This document shows, piece after piece, positions 53,191-64,000 of a stretch of DNA of 64,000 bases (position 1 is the first letter of the stretch; the number at the start of each line of letters is the position of its first letter). The notes under the pieces were generated by a model, which saw only the letters and a program-made list of their open reading frames with translations, was not told the DNA's origin and searched no databases. The position numbers and the translations under genes were made by a program. The stretch is from Metellina segmentata (Eukaryota > Arthropoda > Arachnida > Araneae > Tetragnathidae): assembly GCA_947359465.1 (NCBI GenBank), contig OX375876.1:68392998-68456997 (forward strand), in the 5' to 3' direction.

Positions 53191-53985
53191 ACCAGGAATG
53201 AACAAGATCGCGTTGCCAGCCACAACCCTCCAGTTCCCGAAGGGGTCCCCACATAACCACGCGGCTTTTAACGAGCTGTTGCTTAATAACAAGACAAACG
53301 CTCGAGCATGCATGAAATATCGAACCCTCGATATATTTCATCCCCTCGAAGCGTAATCGTAGACAGTTTTTTGCGTCAGGGTAATCCTTCTCGTGTAATT
53401 AGAGAGTTCTAAAAAGTGCGTAACACAATCATAAATTAACGTGGACGGAATCTTAAGGCACAACGCCCACGATTTGGCGTTGCAGTGTTATGGGGGTGGA
53501 CTTGTGCGTGTCTGTGTGCAGTCTCAAGTCAAGCACCTCGTTCGGATCAACCGATTGGACTGAGATAAATCGTGCGAGCGTATCTGATCGGTCGTGAACC
53601 CAAAAAATCATTTTTTACACAGAATATCCTGTAACTTTGAATGAGAGAAAAAAAAAAAGATTTCCAGGCGTGGGTCGAGGACAAAAACATTCGTTATAAT
53701 TTCTCCGACTGTCGAATGTGCACTTGTTTAAATAATATCTAGTTTTAGAGAGGATTAACTCCCTTTGCGTCACGAAATTTCCAAGTAGTGTAGTATTGCT
53801 TTTCCCACAACACACCAATTGAATTGCTAACCACGTACATTTGTTGAAATAATCCTATAGAAGATTCTATTGGTCAAGATGGACAAGACTGTTCAAAAGG
53901 TCATACAGGGGAAGACTGCGGGCTCCACATTCGGGTGAACGTCTCAAAGGGTTAAATATTTTTTAGCACCTTGAGGTTAAGCGTG
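53191..53985. other. Unassigned DNA
   Basis: The open frame at 53162-53356 starts in the 245-bp repeat and has no domain. A small segment at 53540-53600 is GC-richer. Nothing else is recognised. Confidence 0.3.
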
Positions 53986-53989
53986 CAAT

Positions 53990-54217
53990 TTTTCTTAAAG
54001 GGGATGACGGATGGACTTCATCTGTACACCCATATATGTAAAATATGAATGGATTTGCAAAGATCAATTGGTGGTCTAATGGATTTTCTAACAAAGTTTT
54101 ACCAATCTATAGTGGTGGTTCAAAATTATGTTACCGTTGTTCTTGGATCTTTCCTTTCGGATATAATCCCGGACTATCACCAATTGCCCACTGTGTTGAT
54201 CCAGTGCGACGTTAATT
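53990..54217 (+). mobile_element. SINE family 1 copy, 3' part
   Basis: Contains gatggacttcatctgtacac, agtggtggttcaaaattatg, a cttggatc block and the tail ttgatccagtgcgacgttaat. A Tc1-type element begins at the TA directly after the tail. Confidence 0.7.
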
Positions 54218-54463
54218 ACACTCTATAACAAAAAAAATCGATGCACCAAGAATGAATCATTCGATTGCTTTGAAATTTCGTATGCAAAATTGTTTTGACC
54301 TAATATGCAAATGATTAAAAATTGGTGTCCAATGAATGAATAGTGCGATCTCCAGCGCATCGGAACTGCGCATCTAATAGATGTATATAAGGAGTTGTTC
54401 TTGAACTGTTTTTAAAATTTTTTGCTGCATTGCGATTTAGGTTACCTTTAAAGGACTGAAAAA

Positions 54464-55060
54464 ATGCCTCGCCGCAGGATTCGAGCTCATTACGAGTAAC
54501 TTCCAGAGTTTGAAAGAGGTCGTATCATAGGATTGAAAGAGGCAGGTTGGGAAAATCGGAGAATCGCTCGTTATGTGAGTCGAAGCGATGCGGCAATTAG
54601 AAGATGCTGGCAAGAGTGGGTGGACAATGGCAGATTTCAGCGTCATGATCGTAGCGGTCGACGTAGGGCCACAACAGATCACGAGGACAGAGTGATTGTC
54701 AGATCAGCTGTCACAGCGCCTGATTCATCTCTATCAACCATCAGTCATGCGACCCACACACGACCCACTCATGACCATTCACAGACGGCTGAGAGAGAGA
54801 AATCTACGCTCGTACCGACCGTTACGCCACCTGCCACTCACGCCCTGCACAATGTCGAGCCAGATTACAGTGGTGCTTGGCTCGATCAGGCTGGAATGAT
54901 GCTGACTGGGGACGTATAGTCTTTAGCGACGAATCCCGCTTCCAACTGTGTCCTGACGATCATCGAAGACGTGTCTGGACGTTGAAGAATGGTGTTTTCT
55001 ACGAATATGAGCAGCTCATATTCGTAGAAAACACCATTTTGTGTTGTATGGGTCAGGCTC
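54464..55060 (+). pseudogene. Tc1-like transposase, N-terminal half, degenerate
   Basis: ATG 54464 reads MPRRRIRAHYE, a stop in place of Gln, then LPEFERGRIIGLKEAGWENR and RYVSRSDAAIRRCWQEWVDN, the paired-like DNA-binding region. After frame changes come TIHRRLRERNLRSYRPLRHL, then LARSGWNDADWGRIVFSDES with the first catalytic Asp (FSDESRFQLCPDD). The reading ends at HRRRVWT, where a palindrome follows. The second and third catalytic residues are missing. This sequence type is very common in spider genomes, from memory. Confidence 0.9.
54988..55038. repeat. Near-perfect 51-bp palindrome (25-bp arms, 1-nt centre)
   Basis: Arms at 54988-55012 and 55014-55038 are exact reverse complements around a central a at 55013. 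The left arm follows Tc1 coding sequence directly. The sequence of the arms is not part of the Tc1 family as I know it. This looks like a fold-back made during repair or replication at the deletion point. Confidence 0.95.
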
Positions 55061-55268
55061 CTCCCTGATGACACCTGATCCACCAACACTTCTTTTTCAA
55101 TAAATTTCTTTTTATTTTTATTTTTTGAATATCCTCTCGTTTTAGAAAAATATATTCCTTACCATGCTATGTATGCAGCTTTCAGCGCGCTTGTATGGTT
55201 AGTTTTAACACTTTTCTTCTAACTTTGGTTTTCACTTTCGTTTTCTGGTTAAATTCACGTGCTTTTTA

Positions 55269-55917
55269 TCTATATATATAATTCTCTTACGTGGCACGCA
55301 AAAAAGACGTTATTTGTAATCGCGTTTTGGCAACACTGTACGGTTTGTTTGTTTATCGCGAAGTCTCGCGCATCGATTAAATTTATAGCGTTATCGGATG
55401 AAATTTTATTGAAAAAAAAAGAAATTTTAATGAGCTGTTGCAGTTAGTTTATAATAGAAATCAAAGAAAGCGGAGGATCTTTTCAGGGCCATTTAAAAAA
55501 CGGTCCTTTTCAGGGCCAACAATTATAGTTCAACAAGACGCTTGCACTACAACTTTCGGCAACAAACTCAATGAAAAAGTGTGGGTCGTTTGAGTGCTGG
55601 GAAAATATACACACAAACAACATGCTGGGTATTCAATTTCCAAAGCAACGCTCACATTTCGAGTCAAAATTTGCACAGTTTTCATTTTAATTCTGATTTT
55701 AGAGATACTGTATATATTTTTTCTGCAATACAGCAAATTTAGATTTAAAAAACATTTTTTTTGGTAACATATTTTTTAAATAATCCCTTATGCTAGGACA
55801 CATGTCTTCATTGAGGCGAGCGAAGCGAGCATAGGTTTACGCAGCGAACCAATGAGGATTGCGAAGCAATCCTCCGGGGGTTGGCGAGCGTTAGCGAGCA
55901 GGGGGCAGGCCCCCTAG
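55269..55917 (+). mobile_element. Non-autonomous Helitron, family A copy 4 (649 bp)
   Basis: Starts TCTATATATATAATTCTC after A and ends GGGGGC-AG-GCCCCCTAG before T. The perfect hairpin ggattgc-gaa-gcaatcc lies near 55860. It is the best preserved 3' end of the four. Stem-loops lie at about 55474-55489 and at 55502-55517. Confidence 0.95.
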
Positions 55918-55962
55918 TTTTATTTATTTATCTTTTATCTTTCATTAAATTACGTATTTGAA

Positions 55963-56130
<168 letters not shown>

Positions 56131-56828
56131 CTGGTGTAACTCTTACCGCAGATTTCAGTTTCGTTGCAACTTTCAATCGTCTTTGACGATTCCGATTTTA
56201 CGAAAAAAAAACTGAATAATGCCAGTCAAAATGTTTTTTATTTTTTTGCTCTCCTTCCCTGAAATGGAAGAGGACAGGAAATGCAATCTGAATTTCTGTG
56301 TTACAAAAACAATGTGTTTATTTTTGGAAAGCAAAAGTTGACGTGACATCACAATCTCTTGCGAAAATATAAAAGATATATTCAATTAAAAAATTATTTA
56401 CTTAAAGAAAATCATATTTTTAGTAATGGATCTAACCTGAAATTTTCCGCAAATTTCAAATCCGTTGAAATTTTTACTCTATCTTTAACGGTCTCGAGAT
56501 AGGAAAAATAACTACATACATAAAGTTAAAACTTTGTTTCTTATCGTTTGTTGGAAAATAATTTCTCGGCGCAAAATCAAACGGAAACGGAAAAATAAAT
56601 TTAGAATCTGTCATCTCTTTATGGTCTTACCATTCCGAAGAAAACAATAATAATTAAATTTCACTAAATTCATTTTTAAATGTTCTACATTGAATTTTAA
56701 AATTCGCCTAGACCCTAAGATTGCAACAAATTTGGCTTACCTGTGTGCCAAATCCCATTGCTGTAAGTGCCATAAATTACGTGCATGAAACAAACAGAGA
56801 AAAACACTTCCTTTTATAATATTAGAGA
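56131..56828 (-). mobile_element. Helitron-like element, family C copy 3 (5' half)
   Basis: Matches copy 1 and copy 2 from ctggtgtaac (56131) on: TTTCAAATCCGTTGAAATTTT, gcgaaaatataaa, gtgtgccaaatcccattgctg. It ends with CACTTCCTTTTATAATATTAGAGA before T. Read on the minus strand this is a TC start, fitting a Helitron 5' end. The 3' half with the GCGTTGCCCG hairpin is absent, lost at the TA tract. Confidence 0.6.
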
Positions 56829-57900
56829 TAACTGAGGAATGTTCACTAATGTTAAGCGGTTTATCTTTGAGCTCTGATTGTAACGTACCTAATCTTAGGA
56901 AATGGTATTCTCATAAACAATTAAATGAGTCGGAAAACGTATTTAAATACTTAATTTGTATAACTTTCAGAGTCTTCTCTGTATGTGTGTGTATGTTAAA
57001 TTACTAACTACCATGTACAAATTGTTAATTATTTCTTTGGTTTCCATTTGAAAACTGTCATGAAACTTGTATCTTGAATGGTACATTATCATAAGGATAC
57101 TGTAAAAAATTATATAAGGATACTGCAGAGTTTTAAGCAGAGTTTTCGATATTCTCGTTTCATGTTTTTCGTTTGTTTCAATTATGTAAAAAACATGATT
57201 ATAAATTATTTTATTACTGATAAATTAAAAAGACGTTTATTATATTGTTTCTTCAAGACGGATATTAAATACAACAGGTCATATTTATGTTATTCACTGC
57301 TTAGTCACATTGGTAAAAAATATGCTCAACGAAATTCCTCTTTGTAATTATTGAAAAAGAAAATTCCCTCGCAATAACACGAACAATCTGTTCACTTACT
57401 AAAACCCACATAAAGAAACGATCCCCTTTTAAAATCCAATTTTCATGATAACCAATTTCTTTTTCAAGATCTTTCAAAATCCCATTTGTAATCGAATTAT
57501 ACTTCAAATCGTCATTACCAGCATGTCCTTCACAAACAGCAAATAGTTTTCTTCTTATGAAGCCCCCTCTTTGCCGATGTGCACAGGAGATGAAGGTGGC
57601 TGTGATTGGAGAGGTATGAAGGAACAGTAGAGAAAAAATGTGACGAAATAGTTAAAAATAGAGACAGTCCGTAGATGCTCGGTAGGTGATGAGAAAGAGA
57701 GTAGATTTTGATGGATCGTCTTCATTGGTTGATCGATCTTTTGTTTCTGATGAAGCCGTCGATAAAGGAGTACAGAAAAGAAATTCCGGCTGGTTTCGGA
57801 GAAAAACAGCAGAAAAACACCTTCCAAGTAATGTCAGGGAACGTCATAACCTAGGTAAATGTGTGGAACGCAGTATTGCTGAGCAGAAATCATCTGTCAG
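56829..57900. other. Unassigned AT-rich DNA
   Basis: The open frames at 57078-57347 (+) and 57555-57827 (-) show no domain I recognise. The 123-codon frame at 57686-58057 (+) ends in a tandem duplication and has no known motif; it is the longest unexplained frame here but coding status is doubtful. Confidence 0.3.
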
Positions 57901-58434
57901 AGAAAGAGAATATGACTGTCGAATAAAATACAATTGCATTCTGGCAAACTCTTGGATTTTCAGGAAACCTCTTTTCCCCGATATTCCGTATGGGGAAAGA
58001 AAAAACATTTTTCTTATGAAAAGATTTGGGTATTTGGTGCCAAATCGTGGCAATTAATTGAGGATTTAATATAAGGTAGGTGAATTTCCAAAAAATATTT
58101 GCTTTGGGGAACGAATAGATTAACGCATATGGTGAAAACATTTTTCAAATGTCATATGTCTGAGGAATATAGAGAATACGATTACACAATAAAATACAAT
58201 TACATACTGACCAGCCCTTCTGGATTTTCGGAAAACCACATTTTCCCCGGACTTTAGCATGGTAAATATATTTTCCTGAGTTTTTCTTTTTGATGAGAAA
58301 AATTCGGTGTTTAGTGCCATATCATGAAAATCCATAAAGATTTGAAATACCGTTGATGAATTACCAAAAATTGTTGACATTGTGAAAGAGTGACTTACGC
58401 ATATTGTGAAATAATTTTTCAATGTGTGGTTAAT
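57901..58434. repeat. Diverged tandem duplication, about 267-bp unit, 2 copies
   Basis: Blocks agagaatatgactgtcgaataaaatacaatt, ctggattttcagg, ttttccccg, gatgagaa.attcggtgtttagtgcca and aaatttttcaaatgt recur in order 267 bp later with clear divergence. Confidence 0.8.
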
Positions 58435-58732
58435 GTGATATCTATTGTAATTCCAATTTACTCGTTACAAGTGAAACACACAAGGTACAAAACCACAGCT
58501 CCAAGAAAACGAAGGGGTGGATTATACTTCCTAAACTGTACACTGTGTCTCAAGAAAAAATTTAACTTTCATACAAAAAAGTTAAATGGTCTAGAGATCA
58601 TCCAATCTAAAGATAATCACTGTCTGGCTTAAAAAAAGCTTTCCAATTCAAAATTTTAAAATTAACTTCTTGTGTTGCACTTGGAAGCTATCGATTTGTT
58701 GCTTTTATTAAGAGCCTGTTGGTCGGAAGTCG

Positions 58733-59000
58733 AATTTAAATTGCACTGAAGCAATACAACGGGTCATTGACACCATTCTCGAAGGAAATATGAGAGGAGA
58801 CCTCGTAATTTTGAACTTAGGTTAGACGACGAGGTCACCACGACATGCCCTACTCTCCTAACTTCCACACCACTCCAACGTTAGGACATTTGAGGCTACG
58901 GTAGATAAATTACACGGCGGTCTTTGGTTGGATCGAGTTTTGAACTTGCAACCATTCCGGTTGTTAATCCATTGTTCAACCAACTGAGTAGCTGCGTAAA
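58733..59000 (-). mobile_element. SINE family 1, near full length, tRNA-like head
   Basis: On the minus strand it starts gctacgcagctactcagttgg. Box A-like tcagttggttgaacaatgg and box B-like ggttgcaagttcaaaactcg follow. Then come a body with cgtgtaatttatctaccgtagcctc and gtcgtctaacctaagttcaaaat, and the tail gttgtattgcttcagtgcaa. This copy shows the tRNA-derived head best. Mutations in box B argue against an active tRNA gene. Confidence 0.75.
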
Positions 59001-60394
59001 GCATTTTTGGTAAAATATCACTAGAATGCGTTAGTTGCTATTTACCTTGATTGCATTCTCTGGTAAGACCACCCTATCTTTAAGGTTAAGAAAGTATCAT
59101 CCCCAAATTTTATATTTAGAGTCAATGCTGCATAGATGTTTGGTGACTCAAAACGCTGGTAAGAGCATACCCAACCAACTGGTTGAGCGATTCTTGTTAT
59201 GTAGTGTTATTCAAAATTTATTTTGGAGCATACCGGAACATTGTAACAAAAGGAAAAACATATAATTATTATAATTAAATACATGTGAGAATGCGTGTCA
59301 AAAAATCCATGAAGAATACATTGCTGACCAGAAAGAACTTTACAAAACAAGTTTTCAGAAGGAAAATCTAGGCATTGCATTGTGTAGAATTGTGAAGCAA
59401 CTTGCGATTAGAATTGCAATTTTTGGATATAAGAGTCTTGTGACGTATATACTTTCGAACTTGTCTCCTGAGAGTTAAATCTAAAATGTACAATTGGGAG
59501 TGATTATTCTTCGAGGAGAGCAATGTATTCATTTATGCAGTATAATTATATATTAATGGCGATTCTATTGTGTGGTATTGTCGAGAACCTAAATTATCAT
59601 ATCTAGTTCCTGTCACGAATTTTAACTCAGAAATTTATATCCATGAAAGAGAAGAGGGAGCCATTGAGTTAAAATGTGTTATAGGGTTCGAAGTTAATAA
59701 TCATGTATGCTGATATAATTCAATAAAATCTGAAGGACCTGATTTAAGTGGCATTTTAAACCGATTTAAGTTCTCCATAAAATTATCGTTCAGGATGGTC
59801 ATAATTAAGATATTTCGACCCGATAATCTCAAAATCTGTTGTACCAAATTTAGATTATAATATTATTAAGATCATTAGAATTTTCGATTTTTCAAAAAAA
59901 TAGTTCATAATTTGATCACCAGGTTAAAAGGTGATAGGTCTTTTGAAAAGAGATAAATTAAGCAAACATTGGTCATGTACCTATTAATTAAATATACAGA
60001 GAAAATACGGTTATATTTATATTATTTCTTCCGATTGCTTGGTTTGAATATCTATCCCTCACGTGGAATTGGAAAAACACTAATAACGTACACAACAGCT
60101 AATAATACTAATAACATATTGTTTAACTAATTGCCTTATTGGAGATACAACATTGTATGACAGAGCAGTTATGGGGAATGCACATTTCTAGAGAGTGGCG
60201 ACAAAAATGTTGATATCGCCAAATTCTACTCCGATTTCGGACCAATCAGATTATGATACAATGTACGTGTGTCTTCTCCGTCCCGTAGACCAGTCAGATG
60301 ATGAATATTCGCTTTCACCCAGCAGACGACTGTAGTCCAAGGGCCATGATACTACTATATTTGGTCACATGATCCTGAAACATAAACACACCCA
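59001..60394. other. Unassigned AT-rich DNA
   Basis: The frame at 59035-59265 has no domain. A region at 60170-60340 (caaaaatgttgatatcgccaaattc, accaatcagatt) weakly resembles 33985-34060 (aatcgatgttgccagatttc, ccgattggttg) and may be a dispersed repeat. Confidence 0.3.
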
Positions 60395-60570
60395 CACACC
60401 ACATTGCTTACTCTGCTTTTGCACTTCATCTACGCTTAGTTCGAATAACAATCTACGAGCCGTATGCGGCGAAGGTTCGATTCTTGCAATTACCATGAGT
60501 ATATTTTTGTATCTTATGTCAGTAAAACTTTTCCCAAATGTGTATATGTCCATTTACTTAATGGAATATA
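60395..60570 (+). mobile_element. Possible second SINE family, copy 2
   Basis: Box B-like aaggttcgattcttgc is followed by gtcagtaaaacttttccc and tgtccatttacttaatgg, in the same order as 23035-23170. Ends are undefined. Confidence 0.4.
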
Positions 60571-60599
60571 CATTGATTGGAACAGTTGGGTCAGATCTG

Positions 60600-63355
60600 G
60601 CCCTTGATCATTGAAAACTAATCAATATTTTTGACTGATTATTACTATAGCGTGACAAGTTTAAAAGTGAAGATTACACATAAAAGCAAAAATATAAAAA
60701 TAAACGATTTACATCACAGTAGTGTAAGAAATTGGGAGGGGTCAAGCAGTAAAGGAATTGAATATGGCATGAGTGACATGCTGACATTGGTCAAAAGCAT
60801 AGGGCAAGCAAAAGCCACTCTTGTATTATTTTACGAGAACCACACACAAAGAACGCTTCAAAAAGTTGAATCAAAAGCAGTAGTTTAATTTGCAATAACC
60901 ATAGCACCATCAATTATTTTTTCATTTTTCATTAAATTATATTTTTGGATTGGAAGCTGGATTTTATGAGGGTTGAGAAAAAGACGAAGGACAAAAAATG
61001 AGAATCTTTCGAGGGAGCACAGAGATCTGAAAAATTCTAAATGGATGATCCGTCAAGAGTGAGCACTTTGATATACCAACGAAGGAAACCTCTAAAAGTG
61101 ATTCCTGGCCCTGTAGCATCATCCTCATATCAGCGTGCCCTGTATTAGACACCCAAGCGTTCCGATATTGAAAACAGTTTGTGAGTAATTTTACAGTTTG
61201 TGAGTTTCCACTCTCTTGAACTTTCCATCTATTCATATTTGACTCTTTACCTTACTTATCAATAATTTACCTTACTTATCATAAATTTCGTAAATTATTG
61301 ATACTCAGTGTGTATAACTGCATTTGTATGCTCATAATGTAAATGCATTTGTATAGGCATCTTTTATTCAATATGATAACAATTTTATTTTGCACATATA
61401 CATGTATAAACTTCCAAAAAAGTGAATAAGCTTATATTTAACTTTAATAATGCATTCTACGCCCCGATAACACTGATCAATGCAATTAGTGAGATTTTTA
61501 AAACACTAATTACGTTTAGATAACTAAGCGGTACAAATTGATTTCTAAGTTCACGTGACTGATCTCTGACTTCTGACACAGCCACTGACAATTACTCAGC
61601 CCACATGCTTCTTCAATTTTCATTGTTTCATTTTAAGGTCGTTGATTTACGATCACTGACGTCATATTTTGGCAAATACGAGGAAGACAGCAAGTATAGC
61701 GTCTGTCAGATATGACTGATGCGATAAGGTTTCGTGACCGTACTTTGCTGCTCAGACACGTTGATAAGAAAACCGGGATCATGGAAAAATTTTACTACCA
61801 AGATAGAGGAATTACTTCTACAGCACTTGGGGTTGTAAGAGGTTGAAGAGTTTTGGAAAATGCCTAATGAATATCGGAAATATGAAAATCGCATTTTGAA
61901 TATCGCATATGAATCGCATTTTGAAAATAACGGTACTTTACAAGGTACTTTACAACCTATACAAGTCAAGAACTTGGCATAGTTTTAACTATTGTTGTAC
62001 ATCCAACAGTGATGAGGCAACTGATGATATCGCATGCTATAGTATGAAAATGGCGCGTAAATTGCTGTAGTTTTTCCATTACGTAACCAGTCTAAACGAC
62101 ACAATAACTACAAAGATATTAACATAAAGAGTTGCATGAACTTGCTTAGAGTTTCTTCTGACGTTTCCAGCTCGCATTGAAATCGAAGATGCATAGCCTT
62201 GGAACATTCTGTGATAAAGCACATTTCTGAATGGAACTTTAAGCACTTTAAGCATTTGCTGCATTTGGGCATCCGAGTGTATTTCAACGAATTCCTTTGT
62301 ATTCATAGAAAGTTTGGAATTATTTTATCATCTCATTCATTATCGGTCTGGTTTGTTTCGAAGAAACTGATAAATAGGTTCGTTGGACTCGTTCCGTTAA
62401 TACTGAGATACATGAAACAAAGGGGCTCCAATTTGTTATTCTGTAACTTGAATAGCATCGGTGTCTTGAATATGTCTTACTTATGCGAGACGAAGCATCC
62501 CATCACATTGGATCACGTGTACAGAAAGCCCTAGGGCAACCTTCTACAGACCGAATAATTAGTCGAGCGTTTCCAACGAAGTGGCATCACCCTCTGTGAC
62601 TTATGGTGGTGGAGTGTAAGGTTTATTGAAGGGTAGATAATTTAGCCCTGAACAACACTACCCACCAGATAAAAAGAAGACCGGCTTTGTTTTATATTAG
62701 GATATTCTGTTCAGAGTATGCAGTTTTCGGAGCACGCGCAAGGAAAAGTTGTTGAACTACATCTGTTAGTGATGACAGTATTCGAAATAGGAACTGAAAT
62801 TTAAAGGAGCTTCTCCTTTTAGTAACTCCTAATTAACTCCGAATATGGAGCTTACAGAGCCATATTTTAATTGATTGCAGAAAATCGAAACATTAAAAAT
62901 AAAAACTCAATGGTCCATAAATACAGATGGTTGTTTGAGTTTGGTTCAATAGATTTAATTACTGTCAGACTCTAAAACCTCACTTTAATTAGGGCCAAGA
63001 TCAAAATTTTCTGTCATCGGGAACATTTATAGTCTACCATAATTGTGTCTTAATTCTGTAAATTTTCAGTCATTTAAACTTTTTTGTGTGTTTTGTATTC
63101 GTTTTTTATTCCTTTATACTAAACATTATTTTTTTGTGTTGTCCCAAATTTTAACTTCGTGAATTGAAACCGTTTTTAGTAGTCAGTTTTGTTGCGTTAG
63201 TACGACGTTAATTAACGACCTACTTACCCAAATTTAAAATAAAATATAAGCTTGAAATGAAGAAAGGATACATAGATCCATTTAATAACATCATTAAATT
63301 CATAAAACTATTTCCACGTATAAGGCTTTAAAAATGTTGATGTTTTTATATTACC
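60600..63355. other. Unassigned DNA, no supported gene
   Basis: Frames at 60631-60888 (+), 60964-61236 (-), 61706-61969 (-) and 62199-62534 (+) have no recognisable motif or consistent flanking splice signals. A SINE-like tail (gttgcgttagtacgacgttaatta) lies at 63189-63213. Confidence 0.3.
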
Positions 63356-64000
63356 TATATAAATAAGAATGGAGCGTTTGTTTGTACATTGAATATTTTC
63401 TACCCATTTTAGTTTTCTATCCGTTTTGGACCCTTCTGATGCCAAATCCGCCTCTTGCACGTTTGCTGTCTGTCTGTATGTATGTATGTATGTATATGCC
63501 CTATACACGTCCACACAGTTTAATATAAATTAATATAAATTTGCATGCAATGAGTACTTATCTTCATTTAGTGAGTGATTTTTGTTGCGAAAATCTGTTT
63601 GTCTGTCTTTCTGTTCTATGTACAATTTTGTGTTTGTGTGTTTATACAGGCATCACGTGCATTTTTTTCCAGATATTTGATTGAAATGTATTTTATTTTA
63701 TACATTATCTATTAGTTTAGTGAAGGCAATCGTAAACATTTCTTTATTGCTACATTCAGATGAGTTTCATGCTAAAATACACGAATAAGTATACTTAAAT
63801 GAACCATAATTTGGTAGTTTTGGAAAATTGGAATGTATATTGAGTATTACGATTACTTTTATTTGCTTTACCAGTACTGCTGAAAAAGCAATTCTTTTTT
63901 AACAAATTATTTTTTTCAAGGAATTATATCTCTGATACTTCATTTATTTCGAGTCTTACTTTTGTTCTTTGAGCAATGTAAACGATTTCCAAAATATTTG
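63356..64000. other. Transposon-like sequence and GTAT microsatellite at the window edge
   Basis: ctatataaataagaatggagcgtttgtttgta at 63356 onward has the look of a Helitron-like 5' end (TATATA then GTTTGTTTGT), and attttgttgcgaaaatctgtttgtctgtct near 63581 is similar in style. A TGTA/GTAT microsatellite lies at 63474-63496. Identity is not established. Confidence 0.3.

Larger units (their letters stand above)
54219..55090 (+). mobile_element. Tc1-like element, right part deleted
   Basis: The left end CACTCTATAACAAAAAAAAT follows TA at 54217-54218. A transposase pseudogene follows. The right inverted repeat is not found: after 54987 the sequence leaves Tc1 homology at a palindrome and ends in unrelated DNA. 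The right limit given is approximate. Confidence 0.7.

Noticed and set aside
58733..59000. Functional tRNA gene
   Set aside because: Box A and box B resemble a tRNA, but the cloverleaf is not intact and the body and tail are those of the SINE family.
60631..60888. 85-codon frame with Lys/Ser-rich sequence
   Set aside because: No motif, no flanking splice or repeat support, and length is within chance for AT-rich DNA.

Overview
This is eukaryotic, strongly AT-rich arthropod-type DNA. The only host gene I can support is the 3' half of the gene for transcription elongation factor TFIIS, positions 47-4219, with five exons. The other roughly 58 kb are transposons, transposon relics and tandem repeats. 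The Tc1 transposase, the non-LTR C-terminal zinc knuckle and the SINE tails resemble, from memory, elements common in spider genomes. I would guess an arachnid but cannot prove it.

TFIIS (47-4219). One of its four introns, 101-691, has all the marks of a minor-spliceosome (U12) AT-AC intron. The next intron hosts a TA-flanked DNA transposon. The gene closes with an intact TFIIS zinc ribbon and a two-codon last exon.

6.1-20.3 kb is a nest of mobile DNA. In order it holds a Helitron-like element carrying a minisatellite, hAT relics, a Tc1 copy split by a non-LTR retrotransposon with its target duplication still visible, four Helitron-related segments, and a decayed Helitron (about 17.0-20.33 kb). 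That last element keeps the N-terminal Cys domain and the PIF1-like helicase but has lost the Rep nuclease. A 654-bp non-autonomous Helitron sits inside it.

20-34 kb is mostly unassignable AT-rich DNA with SINE copies, a 120-bp tandem repeat and an 83-bp satellite. The satellite is split cleanly by another copy of the same non-autonomous Helitron.

34.5-42.7 kb contains a mariner element interrupted by a TTAA-flanked piggyBac-type MITE, a hAT-like transposase fragment, and a 3.18-kb THAP-domain transposon with inverted repeats and a 7-bp target duplication.

43.2-47.35 kb is a second satellite (units of about 165-200 bp) split by a nearly complete but dead Tc1 element and by a 1.2-kb segment of richer GC. 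48.8-64 kb holds further tandem duplications, a hAT pseudogene, a Tc1 relic with a near-perfect 51-bp palindrome, the fourth Helitron copy, long TA tracts and SINEs.

The genes do not form a pathway. The coherent story is layers of nested insertions, several of which can be ordered in time and dissected to the base. The most unusual signal is a pair of histone-mRNA-type 3' stem-loops kept in all four copies of the 650-bp Helitron. No CRISPR array, rRNA, functional tRNA or intact transposase gene was found.
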